Source: Scleroderma bovista (Eukaryota; Basidiomycota; Agaricomycetes; Boletales; Sclerodermataceae). From it: DNA of 64,000 bases. Location of the stretch: the NCBI GenBank assembly GCA_037178675.1, contig JAYMGJ010000522.1:1-64000 (forward strand), in the 5' to 3' direction. The notes under the pieces are model-generated. The model was not told the origin of the DNA. It saw only the letters and a list, made by a program, of their open reading frames with translations, and did not search any database. Of this stretch, positions 21,741-31,869 are shown piece by piece. Position 1 is the stretch's first letter; the number at the start of each line of letters is the position of its first letter. Both the position numbers and the translations under genes were made by a program.

Positions 21741-22188
21741 CTGCTAAGGGAGCCCCAACTCGACTACAGTGACAAACTACTAGATATCTCGTTGGATTTG
21801 TTGATAGAAGTTGTGAGGCCAGTATAAGTATTGGTGGTCAGATCGCCTGCTATACGACAAGGGATCGAGATGACAGCGTCGCATACTTGTCAAATGTCTC
21901 GTCTATGTTTGCCACTCTTGTGGAAGATGCCTGATGATGATATGGTGGGTCACCTTTGACAGTGCACACTGAAATTGGACACCCATGGGTGATCACAGCT
22001 GAGGGGAGCAGTGACTTGAGGGAAACGTGGCAGTGACTTTGACTCTATTACTGCCATCATTCAAGATGTCCAGGACAATTCAGTACAGCACTATGAGTAT
22101 CTACGCAGTCATCTTGTATCAATGATTACCTTGCTCACTGTTCAGGAGTAGTAGTAATTAGAAATATAATTGATGCATTTTCCTGCTA
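21741..22188. other. 3' flank of OMT copy 1, part of the duplicated block
   Basis: No gene seen. The first 250 bp or so are closely similar to the flank of OMT copy 2 (31062-31350), ending near GGTGATCACAGCTGAGGGG, which marks the right limit of the duplication. Confidence 0.5.
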
Positions 22189-22814
22189 TGGTGCAGGCCA
22201 CCTAGTCACCACCTGTTTTGTGCAACCGCCAAATTGGGGTTTGAGTTTGACCAAAGTTAACCCTAACCCTAAATAAAATGTTTCAAAGTGTTGTGAAACA
22301 GACTGGGATGATAACAATCCATAGTATAGTATGCTAAAAAGACAATGGAATAGTGGATATAATCATATATTTTACTTGTCACTCAACTCAAGTCCATGAG
22401 CAAGAAGTATCAGAAGGCCAATGCTGCATGAGCAAGGCAAGCCCAACAGCAGAAGCATGCCTCAGTGTTCCAGGGCACTGGACAATGGCCCTACAGATGT
22501 CTCAAAACTGATTGTGCTTCACTTTTCATCCATGAATTCCAAATGTGAATACATTGGTGGGGTTAATGTCAATGATATGAGACAACCCTAAGGGCAAAAC
22601 CCAAAGAACTACCACACCAAAGGACTCTGAGGAGGAGAGGATAGGATCACAAGCGTCTTAGAGCAAAGACCCAAAGAGGGCTCAAATGGAGAGTCTCTGG
22701 GTGCTGGATTGCAACGGTATATATACTATACTACACGTGTCCTGTGCGAGGCTATCCATGAGGCTGTATGCTGTAGTGAACACAGCTGCCATCCTGTGGT
22801 AAGGCTATGCTAAT

Positions 22815-25800
22815 TAGGAAGTAACTTGGGTCTACCCTCGGGTATCCCCATCCATACCCATACCCATACCCGACCTGCTATCCAGACCCACCAGAAGGGT
22901 CTGGGTATCACCCTTGGGTGTCCAGGTGCCATACCCGTGTAGCAACAAAACTGGGGCAACAGCAATGGGGTAGCGCAAGCGTACCTTGATAGCTAGTAGC
23001 TGGTTCTTGAAGTTGAGTTGGTTTGTGAAGTAGCGAGTAATGAGAGAACAGTTGAACTGTATTGAACTAAGGAACTACAGGGAATCCTACAGGGTATATA
23101 TACCTGTGGTACATGGTCTGTGCGTAGATAAGTATTATTCTCGCCTATTTCACCATATTCCCATATGTAGTAGGTGCAGTTTCCATAAACGTAGTTATCT
23201 GGAAACATGCCATTGGAGGCGCTATCCGTATCGGCATATGAACGGTCAAATTCTTCGCGCACCAGACTTTCTGCCCTCCTGATCCAACGATCTGGCCATT
23301 TTGCCTTCCGAAAATAGGTCAGCTTGTGCCTTGGATGCAGAACTAGACATTATTCCCTCAGAAAAAAATGAATAGAATAAGTATGTGTGAACTTACCCAT
23401 GGCAATGCGATAAAGGTGTGATTCATCCATGCGAGTGTAGTAACGGTTTAACATCTTCTTTGCAAGTTCTAAAGCAGCACGAATTGGGGGAGAAAACAAA
23501 GCGGCATCCAAGGAATAAGTTGTAAACTCCTTGTCAACGTGATCCATTGCAGGGATCACCACTGCAAGTTTGGGACTGGAGCGCGAGAAGTAGAGCGTAG
23601 CCTGCTTGAGAATCTGTTGGGTTTGTTGATTTGTCATACTGCCTCACCACTTCAACGTGTCCTCACCTTTAACACCTTATGCAGCTCCTCAAGTATAGCC
23701 CACTCCTCGTCACTCAACTCGAACTCTCTCAGCCCAAGACTCCTCTTTTGTGTAACCACTTCAATTGGCTTGCGGTGATCAAGAGCAAAATCCACCATAT
23801 CCGACGAGGAGTTCCAGCGAGTTGCAACATCACGCGGTATCAAGCAGATGCTCATTCCCAAGCTTTCTAGCGTCTCCTTCCACGCTGGAAGAAGAATCAT
23901 TGTGGAATGAATAATCTTGAAAGCCAGGCGCCTCAACTGTACAGCAGCAAAGCCATCAGCGCTGGTCTGGTGTGTAAATCAGTCCATCTACCTTCATCAG
24001 TGCCGATCTCACTGGTTTGATTGTTTCTAGCAGTTTCTTCCTCTCATCCTCTGTCAATGCACTGACTTCATCAACCCATCCGTCGCTGTCGTTGTCCTGG
24101 TTTTGCATTTCCTCATCTTCATCTTTGTTATCCCCACTAATCTCAGCAAGTTCTTCTCGCATTGTGTCCTCTTCTTCAAGTACGCCTTTTTCAACATCTT
24201 CATCCACAGATCCTTTCCCATTCAGCCGGGGGTCAAACAAGCGCATCAGCGCTTTTGCAGTCAGGTTTGTCGTGTGCAGAAAACAGTGGGCACGTGCTTC
24301 TTGACCATTAAAATTGAGATTGATCACTTCTAGATTGGCCGTCATTGTGTCATTATTTGAGGCGTTGTCGCATGTGAGACCAAGTATCTGCTGTCGACAT
24401 CAGCAGATGGTGAGTGGGTTTTGGTTTGGATGCAATGTCACCTTCTCTGATATGCCGTTTTCTTCAAGGACCTTTTCAAATACCTTTTCCAACTCCTCGC
24501 CAGTATGAGACTAATGCAACCAGTAAGTATTCAATTTGTTGGCTGTAATTCACAACCTCACCTTTGGCACTTCCACCATGTCCAAAGGTATGGTCATAGG
24601 CACCCCCTCGCGTGCAAAATGGACCACAAATGCTACAAAAGCACGGTGGTTTGGCGATGTCCAGGTGTCAGTCATGAAACTCAACCTTCCATCATGTCCC
24701 TGGTAAGTGATTAGTTGATGACATCGGTTGTCAAGGGTGTACTTACCCTTAGCATGTTAGCTATGCGTTGACGGGTTCGTGCAAAAACAAGCTTGACATC
24801 CCGCGAGACAGTCATTGGTGAAGGTATGTAGTATGTTGGCCTTCCTGTTTTCATGAGTGTCAGAAAGCCACGGTCGCTGATAATCTTGTATGGATGCAGA
24901 TCTTCCGACACCCAGCGTACGATCTCAGCCCTTCAAGACATGTCATTAGCCATCAAATCTGTGTACTTCAAGATCAATGATGTACCTGGTCTCGGAGCGT
25001 GTAAACAGCATATTCAAGTACGTCGCCTTCCTTCCAGTCTTCTGCTCAAAAGCACTCGTGATTGATTCGTTCCGCAGGATGCTGCGTGCAATCTTGTTGC
25101 GCACTTCACCAGCATCTTTTGCCTTGTTGGCGGTTTGAAGTACGTCTGCTCCCCAGCATGCCTTGACATGCTTACGCAAATTGCCAGTAGATCTGGTATC
25201 CTTCATATTGATGTACCTTCTTATTCCCTCCTTGAGTTTGCAGCCACGACCATTGCACTTGAAGACATGGACACGCCATCCTTCATGAACCTCAACTTTG
25301 GGCTCATCAAAGAAGCCATACACGCCCGATTTCCAATCCTTCTTCATGCGTGCTACAAGGTATTAATTTCTTTTGCCACTCTCCCTTGAAGTTTAATACG
25401 TACTGAGCTGGTCCTCAGGTGTTACTTCCACTGTCGTATGTTGGGCAGCATTGCTTCCAGTGCGGGACCGTTTTGCAGCTGGTTCGTCCAGTTCTTCTGT
25501 GTCAGTGTTGTTGCTTGGGGCATCTTCAGTAGGGCCTACTGGGCCATCACCCCCATTTTTTTGGACTGTTTGGCCTTGCCCGTCATTGTTTTTGTGCTTC
25601 TTCAATGTTCCGGCCCTCTCTTCCTCAGCCGCACAGACCTTCTCAGTTGGCTTTGATATCCGCTTTGAAACGTTACAATCCATAGGTTGTGACAGAGCTT
25701 GAGTAACCTGAAATTTTCATTTTCATTTGATTGTTTACAGACATTTCAAATTTATGATTGACATGCAGTGCAAGTAGGTAGTAGCTAAGTACAATCGGAA

Positions 25801-25929
25801 TGACAGGTCCAGGTACGGATCCGGGTCCAGGTCTTGCAGTGGGTATGCCATTTGTGGACCCAGACCCAGACCTGTGTGACACCTGAACCCATGACCCGGA
25901 CGGGTTACCCGTACCTGTGTTATTTCCTA
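22815..25929 (-). mobile_element. hAT-superfamily DNA transposon, 3115 bp
   Basis: Inserted inside the solo LTR. The 8-bp sequence ATGCTAAT is duplicated at 22807-22814 and 25930-25937. The ends are short imperfect inverted repeats, TAGGAAGTAACTTGGGT on the left and TAGGAAATAACACAGGT read inward from the right. Subterminal sequence is rich in short TACCC/GGGTA and GGGTC units on both sides, as is usual for transposase binding in hAT elements. The internal transposase gene is on the minus strand. Confidence 0.88.
22993..25683 (-). pseudogene. hAT transposase, BED zinc finger type, C-terminus missing or decayed
   Basis: Starts at ATG 25683 (MDCNVSKRISKPTEK) with an acidic linker. A BED-type zinc finger follows at 25347-24946, in which HVFKCNGRGC, STGNLRKHVKACWG supply the Cys and His ligands. 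Next are ...LSFMTDTWTSPNHRAFVAF and a catalytic-core segment ILGLTCDNASNN... (24370-24330), an acidic insertion, and PRDVATRWNSSSDMVDFAL (about 23830). It ends ...KRYYTRMDESH, HKLTYFRKAKW and EEFDRSYADTD. The usual C-terminal hAT dimerisation domain does not follow before the element ends. Several joins need introns I could not all confirm. The enzyme would act in the nucleus; this copy may be inactive. Confidence 0.65.
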
Positions 25930-26754
25930 ATGCTAATGACATCAAGGGATACAGCATGCACAGCACGAGGCTGTGGTCCAGACCTACAGATAAGATGCAC
26001 TAGATAAGATACTATGCTACGATAAGATAAGATGTCATCTAATCACAGATTAGATAAGATAAAAAGTTAGACTGTTACATGATACCTCAGATAGTGAATA
26101 TACTAAAGGATCTGGGGAGGAAATGTAGGGCTCCAAAAGTGACTTGAATCACTCACTGTACAGTGTACACTGGTAGAGCTGGGGGGTGAAGAACTGGACA
26201 AAAATTTGCAAGTACTTCAAGTTGAAGTTGAGGCCAAGATTGCACAACTTCCAATTAATGAAGCACAGTCAAGAAGTATAGTAGCTTCACTGTATATAAG
26301 AGTCATAGACATGTTCCAGAAGCTACAGCCAATATTTCTGATCGTCCCATAGCCTAGTTTATACCCACCACCAAATTGTTCCCTCTTCAAAAATATTTCT
26401 CGCTCAATTTTTGTTTATACACAAATCTGTCTTATCAAATTGTTCTCCCCATTAAAACAAGCATTTTTAAAAGAAAAACTAATAAAAATAACTGTTTTTG
26501 ATCCTGGCATTTGTTTGCACAAAGTAGGTGGTGACTAGGTGGCCTGCACCATACAATTCTACAATCTTTTATTTATACACTGGGCGATCGGATCTGAATA
26601 CTAGTCCAAATGAGGAAGTAGCGGAGTGCTGCCAAGCGTTAAGCATCACCATGGCTGGCCAGTGACACTTAGCTTTGCAGATAGGCTTGCAGGAACAAGA
26701 CTCGAGGCACACGTACACACACACAGAATCACCACCTTTATGTAAACACGATGG

Positions 26755-28850
26755 TCATAATTCCATCACAACTCTCTCCATCATCCACTCGATTGCTTTC
26801 GAGTCTCGCATGACAACAGGGACTTTAACCTGGTTGATACCAACTCCTGCGCTATCAACCCTCCATCGCCTATATTCCATGAATGACCCTGGTTTGACGA
26901 TACGGATTGTTGGTTGGCGCATTAGGCCCATGTCTACCATTTCCTGATAGTCGGCGTGCATCACCAAGAATGCTTCAAGGGCCTTCTGCTTGATGAGGGC
27001 ATCAGAACCTAGGTCACATCAGTGGTGTACTTCCAATCACAGCTTCTACCATACCAATGGCGTCCTCGATGACTTCGAAGAAAAATCCGACCGTCTCCGG
27101 AGATTCACGGTCATCTAGAACCGCTGTGAACTCATGCACCTTGGTGATTCCCTCATTAATTGTTCGTAACACATCCATAAGAGCCGTCTCCGTGATCTCA
27201 CAAGCGTAAGCGATTCGGATTGACAAGCTGTATGCATGTGTAGACGAATCAATCTGAGTCCGACAGAGAATTGTCATATTTTACATACTTCTTTCGCGCA
27301 AAGAACTTGAACACCGGTAATCCGTTGCGCGGATGAAATCCAACTGCTTGGAAAACATCGTCTATGAGGTATCTCCATAGACCATCCCGGGACGTGTATA
27401 CCGGCTGGTACAGTGTTCCCGGCCGGACATCCCACTGTGAAATGAATCAGTTATGGATCGTGAATCGCATGACTGGTAAAATAAAGGAAACGGATAGGAA
27501 ACTAGTTTGGGAAAGGGCACGACCGAAGGGAAGAGCAGAGAGTAGAAATACAGACTGCCTGGACAATGTTATCGATCGTCTGCTTGTTTGTGACATCGAG
27601 GAACTCAACGACGCCCTCGTTTTCCAAGATAAACTCTCCTGACTCTCCCAAGTTGATAGCCTTGCCTCTGAGGCCTTCAGTACATCCATATGAAACGTTG
27701 TGGATGACAATGTTGGGTCCAAGCACCGTTCTCGCCTGATGAGGATGAGAACTACAGCACGATCAAAAAATAAGAATAACTCCCTACCTTGGGCAGTGCC
27801 GTAGAAAACATACCACTGCAGATGGCCACAAGCATCGTTAGTCTTGGCCAAACACGTTGGGCCCATCCAGGGCAAGAGAGGGGAGGGCCTATATGCCGAA
27901 GCTCTTCCGCTCGCTTTGGATCTGCACTCAGGTGATCCTACTCTCTTCGGATCAAGTCGTTGGTCGGCAAATACGCGGTGCTCACCTGCAGATGAGCCCG
28001 AACGTGGTCGATGTGCTCAATATCTGGAATGGTTCCATCTCGGATACTGGACAGAAGTACTTCCCACTCTGTTTGTATGACATGTACAATGTCCATGAAA
28101 ATGGGTATATATAGCACACGGAATTGATCGACATGCGGATCCGCAAGTGCAAACAGCGCATGAATAAACAAGAAGGGCTGATGATGTGCGATAAGACCGG
28201 TAGCCCATGGAGCAACACGGCCAGGAACTAGAAAAGTAGCTCGTACGTGACCATTCATAGAACGCGACTGGACACGTACCGATTGACCCCATGCGGGCGT
28301 CATCCGTTTCGATGGTCCAGTTCATGGTTGTGCGCCAGCGTGCGGTCGAGGAAACAGTCAAGGGAACCGTACGCACTACCTCACCAGAGTCCGTTACAAC
28401 CTGAAGCAAATCTCTGTAGGTGATGGAGTAGACATCCACAGCCTTGCCCGAGATGTCAGTGATTACTTGGTCGTGTACAGTCTGACTGCGTTTCGGGAAG
28501 AGCTTTGATTCCCTGCCAGAAGTGGCGCTGGACTCGCATAAAAAGTCGGGAAGCCCTGGTGTAAGCAGGTTTTCGACCTCGGATAGTTTGCAGGGGCGTT
28601 CCTTGAACTTCATTAGAAAGGGGCGATAGGACTCGTATTCTGTGAGAGGGACTAGGCGATGGAAGTCGTCTAAGATGGTTGCATCATCCTTCAGATCCTT
28701 GTTTGCGACAGCCAGGCGGAAATCTACAAGGGAAGAAGCAAAGCGGGTGCCGATGTTCGTACATATGATTTCCCGCAAGCGGCTGTCTGTGCCCTGTCGC
28801 AGGAGTATTTTGTCTTCGAGAGACAACGAACTGAGAGGGTGTATGGTCAT
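26755..28850 (-). CDS. GH3-family acyl acid amido synthetase-like, copy 3
   Basis: Starts at ATG 28850 (MTIHPLSSLSLEDK), lacking the two or three extra N-terminal residues of copies 1 and 2, and ends ...ERVVMEL at 26755. Exon plan and splice signals match copy 1. Motifs: ESSATSGRESKLFP, a YGCTEGLRGKAINLG block (27700-27660), and the C-terminal domain with ETALMDVLRTINEGI. One small difference is the start of the last exon, GSDALIKQKALEAF, where copy 1 has GSNVQLIKQKASEAF. No stop or frameshift was found. Its upstream side faces OMT copy 2 head-to-head, 333 bp apart, whereas copy 2 faces a carboxypeptidase. Confidence 0.82.
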
Positions 28851-29183
28851 CAGTTGCAAACTGAGGGACCCATCTTCCTCATGTCAGAAAGCCGGCTTTT
28901 ATGCAACGATGTCTGGCTGAACCTCTCGGCTGCTGAACGGGTAGAGACTGGGACCAGTCGTGTTGAGAATTGAGAAAATTCCATAACCTGTAGGAATCCG
29001 CTTTATTTGTCTTATCTCAATAAGGGGATTTTGCTAAACGTCTGGTCACGAGACCGCTTCCGCTTCTTCACTTCATCTCCGTCAATCGGTCACTTCTCGA
29101 CATTGAAATTTCGCATGTGTTACGCGTCTAGCACCTTCCTTTATAATCTACGATGAATCCTGGGCTTTGGAATAGCTCACAAT
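28851..29183. promoter_or_regulatory. shared divergent region, GH3 copy 3 / OMT copy 2
   Basis: 333 bp between two divergent start codons. The right part, from CATTGAAATTTCGCATGTGT (29102) through TTACGCGTCTAGCACC, matches the region before OMT copy 1 (19790 onward), so it is the left edge of the OMT duplication. The sequence TTTATAATCTACGATGAATC, about 35 bp before the ATG and present at both copies, may contain the core promoter. Confidence 0.4.
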
Positions 29184-31061
29184 ATGTCCGGGGAAGCCCA
29201 GCTGGAAGCCCTCTTGGAAATCATCAACTCCTCTGCTCGTCAGGCGATCGCCGAGTATAGGAAGGGATGCAATGTTCCCACTATCAGCTCAGATGAATTC
29301 CACCCCCTCGACTCTTCTATCGATAATGTTGTGCTTAGGAAGGCCGTTCGTCTGCTTGAAGGTGCTTGCCAGCAGCTTTGTGCATCCCTGGCACCCCCTC
29401 AGCGCACCGTTCTCAATGCAAGTTCACTTTCTTGTGCCGGGCAGCACCAATTTGAAGCTCATCATTTACAAATAGCTCGCTCAATGCTACGATGCTGTTT
29501 GTGTTGACATCGCTCGCCGGAAAGGTATCGCAGATGTCTTGGATGAACATCCCAAAGGTTTGCACGTGAATGGACTGTCACAATTGATCGGGATAGAGAG
29601 GAGCAAGCTGGCGCGTATTCTCCGTCTACTGACAGCGAAGGGAATGTTTACGGAAGGTAAATACATATGCACCTCTTTCTGGTGTGCATCCCCTAACCTG
29701 AATTAGTTGACCGGGATACTTTTGCGAACAACCGTCTCTCGCTCGTCATTAAGAGTACATGTAAGTCTGGGTACTATCTGCCCACAGTGGGTTCGGGTAC
29801 ATCACGAGGAGCGAGCGTTCTCTTTGATGCATTGTGCGATCCGGAGTACGGCGCATCACACAACCCAGGGAAGACAGCATTGCACTACGCAATGAGGCAG
29901 AATGGCGTGGCGCTCTCCAACGCGTTTGATGTTCTGGAAGTAGATGTGAGTCACCGTTCGCATCTTAGGAGGATATGGTTTTCTTATGTAACTTATTCTC
30001 CAGGAGGAAAAGAACAAAGTACATTCAGAAGCTCTATCAATTGCTTATCCTAAATTATTCCACAGAGGTTCCAAATGGCCATGGACGGCGCTGGAGAAAT
30101 CTTGGGCTCACTTTCAATTCTGCATCGTAAGTAACGGTGTTGTGTCCTCATTTACGTACTCGAGCCGTCCAGAATATCCTTGGGATGAAGTCAGCACTAT
30201 TTGTGATGTCGGCGCTAGCATCGGCACATTTTCCATCCCCCTTTCCAAAGCCTATCCGCACCTTAAAATCACGAACCAAGATTTGGAACGGGTAGTGGCG
30301 CAAGCTAAAGATGTCAGTGTATGGGCCCCGATACTCACATGTGCTTCAGGCTCACTGGAACATAGGCATGGAAAAGGGAAGCCCCCGAGGCTCTTGAAGA
30401 ACAGCGTATCGATTTTGTGCCTCTGAACTTTTTTGAAGAAGCTCCAGTCGCAGGAAAGGATGTCTACTATGTTTGTTAACGCTTTTACTTAAACCTCGCT
30501 CGGAGTACTTACATTTCGTCGTAAAGCTGCGGCAAATCATCCACGACTGGCCTGACGCAGAAGCCTTGGCTATTCTTCATAATGTGCGCAAGGCAATGGC
30601 TCCCCACAGCCGTCTCCTTATCCGTATGTGTATTCTTTCTTCTATTCCAGAACTATATCGCAAACCGTTGATACAGATGATTCCGTTATCGGAAGTCCAA
30701 CTCGTAGTTCTGATCCTGCTACGAAAAACATAGGAATTGACGTTGTTTGTGCTCCCACTTCTTATCCTCGTTTTATTTTCCAGTAATCTCTGGTTGCATA
30801 TGCAGGCTCCTGAACCGATGTTACCTGGCTTCGGAACAGGAAATGCCTTAGTGTACCAACTGGATTTGGTCATGCTAATCAGCAATAACGGCAAGGAACG
30901 TCTCTTGGATGAATGGATTGATCTTGCGTAAGGCACTCATGCACTCTAAAATGCTACCGGGCTGATCAGTGTGTTATCTTAGTACGGCGGCTGGTTTACG
31001 TCTCGAGAAGGCTTACGACCTTGGTGACACTGCCGTTCTGGATTTCAGGGTAGCTGAGTAG
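29184..31061 (+). CDS. class I O-methyltransferase (COMT-type), copy 2
   Basis: Same eleven-exon plan as copy 1, from ATG 29184 (MSGEAQLEALLEIIN) to the stop at 31061 (...LDFRVAE). Key parts: CYDAVCVDIARRKGIADVLDE, the SAM site ICDVGASIGTFSIPLSKAYPH, and the catalytic histidine in LRQIIHDWPDAEALAIL. In one intron this copy has CCACAG where copy 1 has TTTCAG, a 2-bp length difference that would shift the frame if unspliced, which supports the intron. The second exon's first residues, LAQCYDAVCVD, fit the family better than copy 1's LTHCHDAVCVD. No lesion seen. Confidence 0.83.
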
Positions 31062-31432
31062 CTGCTAAGGGAGCCCCAACTCGACTACAGTGACAAACTA
31101 CTAGATATCTCGTTGGATTTGTTGATAGAAGTTGTTAGGGCAGTATAAGTATTGGTGGTCAGTGTGGCCTAGTACCTCCGAGTGAGAGATCGCCTGCTAT
31201 ACGACGAGGGATGGAGGTGACAGCGTCGCATACTCGTCGAATGTCTCGTCTATGTCTGCCGCTCTTGTGGAAGATGTCTGATGATATGGTGGGTCACCCT
31301 CGGCAGTGCGCACTGAAAGTGGACACGAACGGGTGATCGCGGCTGAGGGGGGGAAACTCAAAGGAGTGGTAATCATCTCCCAATGCAGGGCTGCAGGGCT
31401 AAGATGAACTTAAGCTTAGCTCATGCTCAAAA
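31062..31432. other. 3' flank of OMT copy 2
   Basis: No gene. Similar to 21741-21990 up to about 31350, with a 20-bp insertion at about 31165; beyond that the sequence is unique until the carboxypeptidase relic. Confidence 0.45.
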
Positions 31433-31593
31433 CTCGTTGAATGAACGATTGCGCCCCGTGAATAATCTCGCTGGATTGCTTGAAAGTTAGGTGGCTCGTC
31501 AGACAAGTCCTGGCTCCCTGGTAGAAAGGAGACAAGCGCAGTTGAAATATACACAAGACTTGTCGCGAGCCGGACACGGGTCTCATCATAGCA
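31433..31593 (-). pseudogene. relic of serine carboxypeptidase first exon
   Basis: Read on the minus strand, it matches the first exon of carboxypeptidase copy 2 (17650-17835). Shared blocks are CTCGCGACAAGTCTTGTGTA, CCTTTCTACCAGGGAGCCA, CAGCGAGATTATTCACG and GGGCAATCGTTCATTCAAC-type sequence. The middle is shortened and the start codon region is altered. Nothing of the later exons follows, so this is a broken third copy. Confidence 0.7.
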
Positions 31594-31869
31594 GTTGTAG
31601 ACGGCCAGAACGGTTGAGCGGTTCTGCAGCGATAAAGAGAAAGAGCAGCCAGCCCATCTGGAAAAGCGTCGAATGACTTACGCTACCTGTCAATAGGTTT
31701 GGATACCTTCCGAGTCTCCTCGGAGGTTTACGACGACACCAACTGACATAAGGACATGAGGAAGCGGCCCTCGGTTGCTGTATATCCTCACAAAATTGTA
31801 TACCTAACATTACACATCTTCCCAAAGAGCAGCACAAACATAGACGAGAGTATGCGATCATGTTACACC
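31594..31869. other. spacer, 3' side of BUR1
   Basis: No gene seen; likely includes the BUR1 3' untranslated region and the right limit of the amplified cluster. Confidence 0.35.

Larger units (their letters stand above)
22578..26079 (-). repeat. solo LTR (379 bp without insertion), split by a hAT element
   Basis: On the plus strand the LTR starts TGAGACAACCCTAAGG and ends AGTTAGACTGTTACA. TGATA stands directly before (22573-22577) and after (26080-26084), a clean 5-bp target duplication. No gag, pol or second LTR is present, so this is a solo LTR left by recombination between two LTRs. It is the same family as the LTR at 1336-1706 and has the same orientation. Confidence 0.85.
22189..26551. 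mobile_element. outer TIR DNA transposon, non-autonomous, split by later insertions
   Basis: The left end is TGGTGCAGGCCACCTAGTCA and continues CCACCTGTTTTGTGCAA. The right end at 26551 is its reverse complement with only two differences over 37 bp. A TA dinucleotide lies just outside each end (22187-22188 and 26552-26553), the target duplication of Tc1/mariner-type elements. Removing the inner LTR insertion leaves about 856 bp with no intact gene. One short stretch from an ATG near 22396 (SKKYQKANAA, stop, ARQAQQQKHASVFQGTG) looks like decayed coding sequence. It also contains TTAACCCTAACCCTAAA at about 22257. Confidence 0.7.

Noticed and set aside
22257..22275. Telomere-like repeat TTAACCCTAACCCTAAA.
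   Set aside because: Only about two and a half units inside a decayed transposon; too short to indicate a telomere or fusion point.
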